NCBI GenBank assembly: GCA_904501715.1
Contig: CAJGCD010000005.1
Span: 1 to 40,550, forward strand
DNA from: an uncultured Clostridia bacterium
Lineage (GTDB): Bacteria > Bacillota > Clostridia > Oscillospirales > CAG-272
DNA: 40,550 nucleotides
Direction of reading: 5' to 3'
In this document: piece after piece, positions 17,082-25,813 of the stretch
Layout: every line of letters starts with the position of its first letter
Numbering within the stretch: the first letter of the stretch is position 1
Program-made: the position numbers and the translations under genes
Notes under the pieces: model-generated
Told to the model about the DNA's origin: nothing
The model's input: only the letters and a program-made list of their open reading frames with translations
Database searches by the model: none

Positions 17082-20000
17082 TTAGTCCTCTTTCTTTTTG
17101 AGAGAAACACCTGCGCCGATAGCAAGCACAGCAGTCACTACAACTGCGGCTCCGCCAATCAAGCCACCGCAGCCCTTCTTCTTAGCTGCAGTAGTAGCGG
17201 TAGTAGTTTCTTCTTCCGTAGGCTCGGGCTCAGTAGAAGCCGTTGTGGTCTTTGAAGTACGGAGAGGAGGAAGCGTAAGCTGTCCGTTCTGTTCAACGTC
17301 TATCGTACCGCCATTCTCGCCTCTTTCCTCAAGAGCATCAATTGCCGCAACAACAGCATCAAGAGCAGCGTCGAACTTAGACTGAAGCGCATTTGCATCT
17401 GCCTTTATATCCTCAACGACCTTAACTGCCTCGGTAACTACAAGGAAGGAGTTACCGCTCCAATCACCGGAATTGAGCTCGTCAAACTTACCCATTACCG
17501 CGTTGTACTCGGTAAGGTCAAGTGCCTTGGGATCAAGAGCAGCTATCTTAGCCTCAAGGTTTGCCTTAGCCTCGTCGATAGCAGCCTGAGTAGAGTAAAT
17601 GTTCTTAATTATGCTTTCAGCAGCCGCGAGAGCGTTGGAGAAGTCAGTCCATGTAGCGGGCTCATAGTCACTCTGAACGAGTACAGCAGCAGCCTTAACA
17701 GCCTTATCAAGGTGTAAGGAGTCTCCTTTTACATCAAATACCATAGAAGCTATTCTTGAATCTACCGAAGCCTCAGCGGTACCGTGAGTGAACGTACCCG
17801 TTGCGCAGTCTGTGAGATAGTAGTTGGTTCCGCTTGCAAGCTTAGTCTGATTTGCAACGATAGGAGCCACAGCAGAGGTGGTAGCGCATTTAACCGTGCC
17901 CTTATTTACGTTTCCGTTCATGGTTGCGGTAACGTCTGCTATATTTCCTACGATACCGCCCGCAATTCCGTTAGACGTATCGCCCTTTGACTCAATCGCA
18001 CCGGTATTAGCGCTATTGAGTATCTCTACCTTACCACCGTTAGCTACGGCAATTCTTGCAGCAAGACCGCCCGCACGGGGAGTTGTTGTAGCGTTTGCGG
18101 TAACAGCACCCTCGTTCTTGCAGTTAGTAACGAGGAAGTTTGTAAGCTTAGCCTCTACTACGGATACCAGACCGCCCGCAGAGGAATTAGAGCTGATAGC
18201 TCCGCTGTTTACGCAGTATTCAAAATTAATGGTTCCCAATGTGTTTGCAATACCGTACATACCGCCGGCACAAGCATTTCCTGTAGCCGTAACGTTACCC
18301 TGGTTTACACATCCGTAGAAGGTAGTTACCAGCTTGGTTGCAGCTATTTCGTTGTTTGCACCGAGCATACCGCCCGCATCAACGATAGAATTGATATTAC
18401 CTGTGTTGGTACATCTACGAACGTCGAAGGTCGCTTCAATATTCGGGTTATCATTGCTCATCCAGTTACCGATACTTGCGTACTGTCCGACGATTCCACC
18501 TGTGGATGCCCATCCACCGCCCGAAGGCGCGGCAAGGTCGGAGCTGTTTGTACATTTATCGACAAGCACGTTCTTAACACCGCGGACACCGCCTATAACA
18601 CCGCCGAGGAAGCGATCGTTGGTAGTTTCGCTGGAACGGGTAAGAGCACCCGTATTGTCACAGTCTATAAGGCTGAGTTCATCAGCACCTTTAACGTACT
18701 GATATCCCATTATGCCGCCGATGCCGCACACGCCGGTATGGAAGTTAAAATCTACTTCTTTATCTTCTTTATCAGTAGCCTTGATATTACCGCCTATAAG
18801 AGTATAGGTTACCTTAGCGCTGTTATCACAGTCTGTGAGCGCTATCTTGGATGCTCTGGATATACCGAGAACACCGCCAATACCCATTCCGTTGTCGGAG
18901 GGCTGGTTAAGCTTTGCGCCATTCTGGAGCTTTATCTCTCCGCTGTTATCACAGTTGGTAAGAGTATGACCCGTAGAGCCGCCCTCTACACAGCCTATAA
19001 CACCGCCAAGACCTGCGGTAGCAGTCTTGTCAAGAGTTATAGCTCCGCTGTTAGAGCAATTCTCAAGAGCGATCTTATTAGAGCTGCCATATCCCGCAAC
19101 ACCGCCTATATAGGTCCAACGGTGCAAGGGAGTAGCACTCTTGAGCTCTTTGTCGCCCTGAGTTGTGGTACCCTCAAAGGATGCGTCAAACTTCATATCG
19201 AGCGCGCCTGTGTTAGCGCAGTTCGTCATGGTAACCTCGTTTTCGATCATACCTACGATACCGCCAACTGCGATTATTTTATCCTTAACGGTAACCTTAC
19301 CGCCAAACTCTATCTTACCTGCGTTTACGCAGTTTTCTAGGGCAACGGACCCCTTAACCCTACCCACGATACCGCCTATACTGGTGTCGTAGGAAGCACT
19401 ACCGTTGCCACCATTGTGATCTACCCAAGCATTCTGGAAAACGGTATCCGCGCTTATAATGATATTACGGTAGTTAGCGCAGTTCTTAAAGGTTGCTGTT
19501 CCGCTTTGAACCTTACCTACAAGACCGCCTATACCGCCGGTATTGTCGGCATGGGAGAGAGTCTTTGCCTCTATACGGAGAGTTCCTGTTGCCACGCATT
19601 TTTGGAATACGGTATTGCCGCCAACTCTACCTACGATAGCACCAGTATCATCAATTCTTGTCGCATCAGCACCAAGAGTATGGGTTCCGCCGACCTTTAC
19701 GTTTATGAATTCGGAATTGTCTGCGTAAAGAGCAAGACCCACAAGGTGCTTAAGTTTATCCCTGTTTTTAGATGTAACATTAACTTCAGAGGTAACGTTG
19801 TAAAAGTTACAAGAGTCAAACTGATCCCACTGAGCAACCGCAGAGAATGATCCTTGATAGTTACTCATAGTTATATTACCCTTAAAGGTTACGTTCTTAA
19901 AGGTAACATCCTGCGTGGAATTGAGCAAGGGGGCAGAAACAGTGATGGAATATCCGCATCCATCAATAGTAAAGTTACTTGCAGCCACGCTATTTTTATA

Positions 20001-20405
20001 GGTCTTTATCTGACCGTGTATATCCTTGTACTGTCTTTCGTCCGTTATATTTTCAGCCTTATAGGTTTTTGTTGCTATTATATCCTCAGCAAGGTAAAAA
20101 CTGCCACCATCTGCAATACCAACCTCATTAATGGGATTTTCACCATTAGCGAATATCGAAGAGAACGCCACAGCACCCTCGGGGTCGGGGCGTTCATCAG
20201 TCAGACTGTTAACAAGAGGGATATATTCCGATCCTAACTCTGCAACGTGTCCCGCTCTGTTAGAGTCGTTTACGACAGTGTTACCCACTGTGTCGGGATC
20301 GATTGCAGTAACAGGTGTCCCCTCTTCCGCGCCTGCGGGGATAGCCGCAATAGACAGAGAGAAGAGCATAGCTGCGACCAATAAAATTGAGATTGTCTTT
20401 TTCAT
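17082..20405 (-). CDS. GLUG-type beta-helix surface protein C, Cys-helix C-terminal tail
   Basis: At 1107 residues the largest of the three tandem paralogues. Signal peptide MKKTISILLVAAMLFSLS..., cleaved near AGAEE, then DTVGNTVVNDSNRA as in B. About fifteen repeats of the form (G)GIVG ... (N/D/K)C-x-N-(S/T/A)-G-x-(I/L/V) fill residues about 190-900, with Cys at the same repeat position each time. Helical FIVAR-like segments (about 900-1045), IDVEQNGQLTLPPLR, a Thr/Glu-rich linker, KKGCGG, a hydrophobic helix and KKKED end the protein. The ATG at 20405 has GGAGG at 20414-20418; a 16-codon upstream extension is unsupported. Its own promoter and terminator make it a single-gene unit. Surface adhesin or scaffold by architecture; no enzyme motif. 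Confidence 0.85.
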   Translation of the reverse strand: MKKTISILLVAAMLFSLSIAAIPAGAEEGTPVTAIDPDTVGNTVVNDSNRAGHVAELGSEYIPLVNSLTDERPDPEGAVAFSSIFANGENPINEVGIADGGSFYLAEDIIATKTYKAENITDERQYKDIHGQIKTYKNSVAASNFTIDGCGYSITVSAPLLNSTQDVTFKNVTFKGNITMSNYQGSFSAVAQWDQFDSCNFYNVTSEVNVTSKNRDKLKHLVGLALYADNSEFINVKVGGTHTLGADATRIDDTGAIVGRVGGNTVFQKCVATGTLRIEAKTLSHADNTGGIGGLVGKVQSGTATFKNCANYRNIIISADTVFQNAWVDHNGGNGSASYDTSIGGIVGRVKGSVALENCVNAGKIEFGGKVTVKDKIIAVGGIVGMIENEVTMTNCANTGALDMKFDASFEGTTTQGDKELKSATPLHRWTYIGGVAGYGSSNKIALENCSNSGAITLDKTATAGLGGVIGCVEGGSTGHTLTNCDNSGEIKLQNGAKLNQPSDNGMGIGGVLGISRASKIALTDCDNSAKVTYTLIGGNIKATDKEDKEVDFNFHTGVCGIGGIMGYQYVKGADELSLIDCDNTGALTRSSETTNDRFLGGVIGGVRGVKNVLVDKCTNSSDLAAPSGGGWASTGGIVGQYASIGNWMSNDNPNIEATFDVRRCTNTGNINSIVDAGGMLGANNEIAATKLVTTFYGCVNQGNVTATGNACAGGMYGIANTLGTINFEYCVNSGAISSNSSAGGLVSVVEAKLTNFLVTNCKNEGAVTANATTTPRAGGLAARIAVANGGKVEILNSANTGAIESKGDTSNGIAGGIVGNIADVTATMNGNVNKGTVKCATTSAVAPIVANQTKLASGTNYYLTDCATGTFTHGTAEASVDSRIASMVFDVKGDSLHLDKAVKAAAVLVQSDYEPATWTDFSNALAAAESIIKNIYSTQAAIDEAKANLEAKIAALDPKALDLTEYNAVMGKFDELNSGDWSGNSFLVVTEAVKVVEDIKADANALQSKFDAALDAVVAAIDALEERGENGGTIDVEQNGQLTLPPLRTSKTTTASTEPEPTEEETTTATTAAKKKGCGGLIGGAAVVVTAVLAIGAGVSLKKKED

Positions 20406-20473
20406 TTTCTTTTCCTCCATAAAATTTATAAGTGATATCCGCAAAAAGTACACACGGACAGATTTACACTTTA

Positions 20474-20502
20474 ATTTTACAATATTTAGCTATGTTTGTC
20501 AA
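20474..20502 (-). promoter_or_regulatory. Promoter of surface gene C
   Basis: TTGACA (20497-20502) and TAAAAT (20474-20479) on the minus strand, 17-bp spacer. Confidence 0.75.
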
Positions 20503-20656
20503 GGCAATTTGTAAGTTTTGTCCAAAGCACACAAAAAATCGTCTTTTTTTCCAAAAGACAAACAATCTTTTTATACATTTTGACTCAAAAAACACCGCTT
20601 AACCAAAGCCTCTTTAAGGGTCGTCTGCCGCTTACAACCTGTGACACCTAAAATAT

Positions 20657-20688
20657 AACGGCGGCGGGAGCAAGCCCCGCCGCAAAAA
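20657..20688 (-). terminator. GC-rich hairpin after the P-loop ATPase gene
   Basis: GCGGCGGGG / CCCGCCGC stem; on the minus strand it is followed by TTATATTTTA, a weak U tract. Confidence 0.5.
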
Positions 20689-20692
20689 TCAA

Positions 20693-21799
20693 TTAATACG
20701 TACAAGCCTTTTCTCGCAAAAGCCTTTCCGTCAAATTCTCCGCAAAGGACGCGGTATAACGTCCTAAAGCATCAAAATCCATATACCTTTTATATATATC
20801 CTCCAATTCAAAATGCTTCTCGCCCGCCATAGCAAGAGCATCCGCGGCAGACTGTATCAAGCCTTGCATTATCCTCACGTTTGCTTTATATTCACCCCTT
20901 ACCGCCTTTACATCCTCACCGCGCATGTGGACAAAACGCTTCATATTTATATATTTACCGCCCTCCCTTTTATCCTCGCAGAGAATAAATGCGGTCATTG
21001 ACTCCTCAAAAAGCACTGCGTCGGGATAAGAGGGGTCAAGGGGGCTGAAAGACACCTGTATTCTGTTTTTCTTCGCCATCGCCTCATTGACGAGCATAGC
21101 GAGAAGCAGGCTCCCGCTTTTGTAAGCATCCACAACGTAATACACCTCACGGGCAACGCTTTCATAAGCCGCGGTGGAAGCTCTGCCCTTCATTCCAATA
21201 GAATCGCGTATACCTATACGAAGCGAATAACCATTTCCGTTGGGAATCCGAGAGGCTATGCGTCTTACCGCCGCCCTCATTTTTCCTTCATTTATATATG
21301 GGGCCGCTATTTCTCTGCACCGCTTCTCAACCTCCAGTGCCGCGGAAAGAAACCTGTACGCGCCCTTGTAGCACTCTTTTTTCTTGCCCGACAGTAGGTC
21401 TATCCTTTCAAGCTCTTCGCGAAGCCCCTCGGAGTCCCAAAACGCTCCTAAATTCACTATCTCGTCTCTCGCTCCCGCCAGCTCAGGTTCAACGCAATGA
21501 GGGGAGGTGGCGTCAAGCACCGCCACTCTCCCCTCTATCACTACGGCATCAAGAGAGGACGGGTCGGATGAGCATGCGTAATACTCCACGCTAAGCCCTG
21601 CGTCCTGCGCTTTTTTCGCTATGCTTCTCATAAAGGTGCTTTTGCCTGTACCCGGTCCGCCCTTTATGAGATAACGGCGCTCTATCTCTTCTCTGTCGAA
21701 TATTTCGGAATAAAAGCTTTTAAACCCATCGCCGCTGTTTGCCGCCGCAAAAAGGATTTTTTTCCTGTCAAAGCCCGAATTATCGTAATTTTGTTGCAT
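20693..21799 (-). CDS. P-loop ATPase of the PRK06851-like family
   Basis: A 368-residue protein with Walker A GGPGTGKST (about residues 47-55) and a second conserved block VLDATSPHCVEPELAGA. It resembles the uncharacterised PRK06851-type ATPases found mostly in spore-forming Firmicutes; I recall that family from general knowledge and could not search. No membrane segments. ATG 21799 follows GGGAGGTG. It is 63 bp downstream of spoIIIAH on the same strand with no terminator between, so it may be transcribed with the spoIIIA operon, suggesting but not proving a role in sporulation. Substrate unknown. Confidence 0.75.
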   Translation of the reverse strand: MQQNYDNSGFDRKKILFAAANSGDGFKSFYSEIFDREEIERRYLIKGGPGTGKSTFMRSIAKKAQDAGLSVEYYACSSDPSSLDAVVIEGRVAVLDATSPHCVEPELAGARDEIVNLGAFWDSEGLREELERIDLLSGKKKECYKGAYRFLSAALEVEKRCREIAAPYINEGKMRAAVRRIASRIPNGNGYSLRIGIRDSIGMKGRASTAAYESVAREVYYVVDAYKSGSLLLAMLVNEAMAKKNRIQVSFSPLDPSYPDAVLFEESMTAFILCEDKREGGKYINMKRFVHMRGEDVKAVRGEYKANVRIMQGLIQSAADALAMAGEKHFELEDIYKRYMDFDALGRYTASFAENLTERLLREKACTY

Positions 21800-21862
21800 A
21801 ATAAGTACACCTCCCGCAGTAATTCCGCAGTAAAGTGTATTCTTTTTCGGGCATTTTGGTGA

Positions 21863-22438
21863 CTATCTCTGGATAATCTTTATGTTTACGGGAAGTATTC
21901 CAGCCTGCTCGTATACTATCTCGTTTATCTGAGCTATCTGGGCCGCCTGAAGCTCCTCGCTCTTTACCACCACGCTTGCGCTCTGGTCGCTTATTACGGC
22001 AACGCACTCCTCGAAGCCCTTTGCTACCACCAAGGTCTCGATGTTAGCCTCCGCCTCCATCACCTTTGCCAGCTTATTTATCTCCGCGAGAGCCTCCTCC
22101 TTGGCGGTAGCGGTGGATTGCTCGTTATCCACTACGCCCTGAAGCACCTCAAGCGCCTCGTCGCGGGTACGCTGACGGTTGACCTGAACGCTGGAGAAAT
22201 ATGTATCCGCGGCGCTTCCATTATTTCCCGTACCCTCGTTTTTACCTTGCTCACTGTCATTCGGCTGCATTCCTACACCCTGACTGTAATCGTAACCGTC
22301 CTTATCTCCGCCAAAGAACGCCACGCTTGCAATCAAAGTAACTGCCACGACTAAAAAGCAAGCGGCAATTATCATATTTCTTTTTCCTACCTTGCGGCAA
22401 AAGGATGTGAATTTTTCCTTCACTTTTTCCATTTTCAT
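21863..22438 (-). CDS. spoIIIAH: Stage III sporulation protein SpoIIIAH
   Basis: A 191-residue protein: basic N-terminus, one membrane segment (about 22-42), a Gly/Asn-rich linker, then a YscJ/FliF-like ring-building domain. The stretch RTRDEALEVLQ...STATAKEEALAEINKLA is typical of SpoIIIAH. In Bacillus it forms the mother-cell ring that binds forespore SpoIIQ across the intermembrane space. ATG 22438 has GGAGGGAATTG upstream. Last gene of the eight-gene spoIIIA set. Confidence 0.95.
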   Translation of the reverse strand: MKMEKVKEKFTSFCRKVGKRNMIIAACFLVVAVTLIASVAFFGGDKDGYDYSQGVGMQPNDSEQGKNEGTGNNGSAADTYFSSVQVNRQRTRDEALEVLQGVVDNEQSTATAKEEALAEINKLAKVMEAEANIETLVVAKGFEECVAVISDQSASVVVKSEELQAAQIAQINEIVYEQAGILPVNIKIIQR

Positions 22439-22510
22439 AACAATTCCCTCCGAAAATTTTGGTTTTACTACGCTACATTTATATTTGCAAAAAATTCGTT
22501 TTATGACATA

Positions 22511-23011
22511 TCAGCTTCCCGCCACAAAAATTTTATTACTGCTTATGTTGAACGCCGAGGCTATTACAGAGATCACGTTTTTTCTTACGTTGCTGTCATC
22601 ACCCCCAGAGCATACTATTCCTATGCCCGCTATCTCGGGGTTTTCGTAGCCTATAAGAAGCCCCTGCTCCGCCGAGCCGCTTCCTATTATAACGGTTTGA
22701 TTTTTTTGATTATTGCTGCCGTACTGAAGGTCGGAGGCATAAAGCGCTTTATAGCCGCCCTTAAGAGTAACCACCGCATAAGTAGAGCTCACCCCGTCAA
22801 TGCGGTTGCACAGCTCCTCCACACGCTCCTCTACCTCCTTGGCGTATTGAGCGGGGTCAAGACTGTCTACGTCGAACTCCTTTTCCTTATCTTCGCTTCC
22901 GCCGCCCGCAAAGATCATTAGCAGCACTCCTACCAAGGCTATAACAGCCCAAAAAAGGATTTTGGTCGAAAAATTGTTTTTAGTAATTGTATTTTTCACC
23001 ATACTGTTCAT
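22511..23011 (-). CDS. spoIIIAG: Stage III sporulation protein SpoIIIAG
   Basis: A 166-residue single-pass protein (membrane segment about 17-36) with the SpoIIIAG ring domain: EVEERVEELCNRIDGV...YAVVTL, and the C-terminal SVIASAFNISSNKIFVA. In Bacillus SpoIIIAG forms a 30-fold ring in the feeding-tube channel between mother cell and forespore. GGAGAACAAAAA precedes the ATG. 72 bp before spoIIIAH. Confidence 0.95.
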   Translation of the reverse strand: MNSMVKNTITKNNFSTKILFWAVIALVGVLLMIFAGGGSEDKEKEFDVDSLDPAQYAKEVEERVEELCNRIDGVSSTYAVVTLKGGYKALYASDLQYGSNNQKNQTVIIGSGSAEQGLLIGYENPEIAGIGIVCSGGDDSNVRKNVISVIASAFNISSNKIFVAGS

Positions 23012-23059
23012 TTTTTGTTCTCCAATATGTATAGCATTAAAGAAATATCATTGTATTTT

Positions 23060-23557
23060 TTAACTTTGCATTTTCAGGTCGTATATTATCTCACAGTCGC
23101 AGCCAAGCCTTGTTTTTATATATTTTTCCACACTGTGAGGGTCTATATCAATTCCCGAGGCATATATTATCAGTTCGGTTCGTAATATGGAATATTCATC
23201 ACTGCTTTTATCTATTATAATTTTTATGTCAAAGCTGTCGTTTTTTAGGTCAAGCTCTTTTATTATGTCGTTTTTCAGGATTCCCTCTGCATTTTCCCCC
23301 TCAGCCATCACCAGAGAACAATTGTAAATTTCATCATAGTTTTTTGCTTCAGCCTCGCCCTGAGCAAACAGCTCTGTCCATTCACCGTCTATGTAAATTC
23401 CGTCACTTAAAAAAGATACAAGAGGAAACAGCACCGCCGCCACCGCGCAGAAGCCGCAAAGCAGCCGCAAATGCTTTTCAAACCCCGTGGGAGCGAGAGT
23501 GAGCAAGGTGCTTCCCAAAAAAGCAACCGCCATTATGCCTATAAAATATTCCTTCAT
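23060..23557 (-). CDS. spoIIIAF: Stage III sporulation protein SpoIIIAF
   Basis: A 165-residue protein with two N-terminal membrane segments (about 5-22 and 31-50) and a C-terminal ring-building-like domain of about 90 residues. Size, topology and position between spoIIIAE and spoIIIAG identify it. The ATG overlaps the context of the spoIIIAE stop (one base between them), so translation is coupled. Confidence 0.92.
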   Translation of the reverse strand: MKEYFIGIMAVAFLGSTLLTLAPTGFEKHLRLLCGFCAVAAVLFPLVSFLSDGIYIDGEWTELFAQGEAEAKNYDEIYNCSLVMAEGENAEGILKNDIIKELDLKNDSFDIKIIIDKSSDEYSILRTELIIYASGIDIDPHSVEKYIKTRLGCDCEIIYDLKMQS

Positions 23558-23558
23558 C

Positions 23559-24701
23559 CTACGCCACCGCTACTACCGTCTGCATAAAAATACAAAGCGT
23601 AAGTATAAACGTCACGCAAACTCCCGAAATGACCGCCAGCATACTTCCGTATACCTCACCAAGATTATCAAGAAGCCGCGCCTCCCCCGTGCAGCCCAGC
23701 ATATCCGCGATGCCTCCGCTCAAAAGGAAAACAAAGCGCGTAAGGAGCACCGACAGCGCAAGAGGAAGCACCAGAAGCACTATCAGGATTATACCGCCCA
23801 CTCCAAACAGGCTTTTAAGATAGCCAACACCGCCAGCCAGCGTTCTGAGCGTTTCACCGACACTTCCGCCCACCACGGGTATGAGCGTTCCGCTCGCCAG
23901 CCGAGCCGCCTTAGCCGCAGCTGTATCGGCAGATGCGGCTATTGCCGTTTGTCCCGCGAGGGATGACACCAGCACCGTCATTACGGCTACCAGAACAAAA
24001 TTGTATATCTTTTTCACGGCATTCATTACCCGCCCCATTCGCATCTCGTCCGACAGCGCATCGCAAAAGCCAAGCACCGACAGCACACAGCACACGGGTA
24101 TCAGGCTGCCCGCAAGCAAGCCCTGGCAAACGTTTAACGTTACGTAAAACGTGGCGCTTCCCACAGACGCCGTGCTTACGTTGCCACCCATTGCCCATAT
24201 TCCCGCGGTTACGGGTATCATCCCGTTCACGAGAGCGCCCAGCTTATCAAAAAACGCTTCAGCATCCGAAAAATGGGAGTAAAGAGAGCCCACCGTCACC
24301 GATATGACCGCCGCCGAGGAGCAAAATCGCATAGCCGAAACCAAAGCGGGATTGGCCATCCCCTGACTGACCGTGCCAAACACAGCCGATATCATAAGCA
24401 CGGCAACAAGAGTAAGAAAAAGCTTTGCCGCTCCCCCGAGTTCAAGCCCCAATGAGTCTGCTATGGCGGCTATGATGTATTCGCTTTTGCTCATTTGCGA
24501 TACATTGTCGGCAAAGCTGTCACCGTCCTCAAGACTCCCGTCGGGTAGCCTGTCTCTGAGCTCGTCGGGCACCAAGGCATTAAAATCCTCCCACTCGTCC
24601 TGAGGAAAGGACACCCCCGCCTCGGTCTCTGCCGCCGAGACAGGTAATACAAACACAAAAGCCAGCGCCACCAAAGCAAAAAGCAGCTTATATTTTTTCA
24701 T
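23559..24701 (-). CDS. spoIIIAE: Stage III sporulation protein SpoIIIAE
   Basis: A 380-residue polytopic protein with a signal peptide (cleavage near VSAAE), an acidic extracytoplasmic segment, then about seven to eight hydrophobic helices. It is the large membrane subunit of the SpoIIIA channel. I chose ATG 24701, where the signal peptide starts and AAGGGAAGGACAG lies upstream; the frame open to 24782 would overlap spoIIIAD further. It still overlaps no more than the last few codons of spoIIIAD (stop 24719-24721 is upstream). Confidence 0.94.
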   Translation of the reverse strand: MKKYKLLFALVALAFVFVLPVSAAETEAGVSFPQDEWEDFNALVPDELRDRLPDGSLEDGDSFADNVSQMSKSEYIIAAIADSLGLELGGAAKLFLTLVAVLMISAVFGTVSQGMANPALVSAMRFCSSAAVISVTVGSLYSHFSDAEAFFDKLGALVNGMIPVTAGIWAMGGNVSTASVGSATFYVTLNVCQGLLAGSLIPVCCVLSVLGFCDALSDEMRMGRVMNAVKKIYNFVLVAVMTVLVSSLAGQTAIAASADTAAAKAARLASGTLIPVVGGSVGETLRTLAGGVGYLKSLFGVGGIILIVLLVLPLALSVLLTRFVFLLSGGIADMLGCTGEARLLDNLGEVYGSMLAVISGVCVTFILTLCIFMQTVVAVA

Positions 24702-24718
24702 TTTCTGTCCTTCCCTTT

Positions 24719-25126
24719 CTATACTCCCATATCCAATATTTCCGAGGCGCGGGATAATATCTCCAGAAGAAGGGGCAAGCACAAGGATATCATCGCTATC
24801 TTCCCCGCGCTCTCCACTCCTCCCGCAAGAGTGTTCTCTCCGCAGTCACGGCAAACCTCCGCGCAGAATTTACTCACAAAGGCTACACCCAGCGCCTTTA
24901 TCATAAGCGAGAAGGTCTGTGCCGTGCCTTCGCCAAAGGACAGCACCCCCCGAAGCTCCTCTATACCCTCACTCAGTAGTGCCGCCACCATACCGAACAT
25001 CAGCACTGCTCCGCCTATACGCAGTGCCGCGCTCAAAGCACCAAAATGCTTACCGAAGATGCAAAGCACAACAGCGCACAGCACCGCTACGCCGCATACG
25101 CGAAAAAACTCGGTCCACTGTTCCAT
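24719..25126 (-). CDS. spoIIIAD: Stage III sporulation protein SpoIIIAD
   Basis: A 135-residue membrane protein with about four hydrophobic helices, matching SpoIIIAD size and position. The ATG at 25126 is two codons inside the longest frame, which starts with TTG; it lies three bases after the spoIIIAC stop, so the pair is translationally coupled. Confidence 0.92.
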   Translation of the reverse strand: MEQWTEFFRVCGVAVLCAVVLCIFGKHFGALSAALRIGGAVLMFGMVAALLSEGIEELRGVLSFGEGTAQTFSLMIKALGVAFVSKFCAEVCRDCGENTLAGGVESAGKIAMISLCLPLLLEILSRASEILDMGV

Positions 25127-25128
25127 AA

Positions 25129-25323
25129 TCAAAGTCCAAAGACGGTCTGTATTGTTTCGAGCAGCTCGCCTATCTCCTCAACAAGCATAAGCATAACCAC
25201 AACAATTCCGCCTATGCTTATCATCATAGCCTGCTCATCCCTGCCCGCCTTGGCAAGTATAGAGGATATTATTGACACCAGAATGCCCACACCCGCTATT
25301 TTCAGTATCAGTCCTATTTCCAT
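25129..25323 (-). CDS. spoIIIAC: Stage III sporulation protein SpoIIIAC
   Basis: A 64-residue protein with two hydrophobic helices separated by the loop AKAGRDEQ, typical of SpoIIIAC. The ATG at 25323 (MEIGLILKIAG) matches family starts; the TTG two codons upstream is unlikely. AAAGG upstream is a modest ribosome site. Confidence 0.92.
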   Translation of the reverse strand: MEIGLILKIAGVGILVSIISSILAKAGRDEQAMMISIGGIVVVMLMLVEEIGELLETIQTVFGL

Positions 25324-25342
25324 ATCCAAACCTTTCGTTTTC

Positions 25343-25813
25343 TCAGAGCAGCAGTATGATAATTATAAGCGTGAGGGAAACGCTTCCGCATATCAGCACC
25401 TTTTTTCTGCTCGGGAGCTGAGCCCGCGCTCGATCCTCCATACTCCGCAGCCGCCCTAAGGCTTCGGCACATTTCTCGGTCTGCATACCCCGATAGCTTT
25501 TCCCAAAATCCGCTGCGAACTCTCCAAACACCGAGGCTGCCTCCCTGTCGGGTATTCTGCATCCCTCGCTCAAACCAAGAAAGCTCTGCGGAATGTCCCC
25601 CATCTGGTATCCGCAGCGAAAAAGAAGCTCCGCGCCACACGAGTTCAATATTTCGGACGCGCTCATTGAATAATTTTCGACTCCTCTTTTCACTGTCTCC
25701 AGCAGCTCGGCAAGCGCCGATATTACAGAGAGTCTTTGCTCCTCGCGCCTGACAAGAAGCAATGCAACACCAAATCCGCTAAGACAAAGAAGAGCTATCC
25801 CCAATATTTTCAA
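25343..25813 (-). CDS. spoIIIAB: Stage III sporulation protein SpoIIIAB
   Basis: About 156 residues: one N-terminal hydrophobic segment, a mostly helical domain with GDIPQSFLGLSEGC-like features of the SpoIIIAB/GspF-like family, and a C-terminal hydrophobic helix. I place the start at TTG 25813 because GGGAGG lies nine bases upstream and the product then begins with the family-like MKILGIALLCLSGFG. An ATG at 25849 would add 12 residues but has no site. It overlaps spoIIIAA by 35 bp either way. Confidence 0.9.
   Translation of the reverse strand: MKILGIALLCLSGFGVALLLVRREEQRLSVISALAELLETVKRGVENYSMSASEILNSCGAELLFRCGYQMGDIPQSFLGLSEGCRIPDREAASVFGEFAADFGKSYRGMQTEKCAEALGRLRSMEDRARAQLPSRKKVLICGSVSLTLIIIILLL

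Noticed and set aside
11615..20237. Many long plus-strand frames opposite the three GLUG genes
   Set aside because: They mirror the repeats of the real genes and are rich in Pro/Thr/Ser with no start signals.
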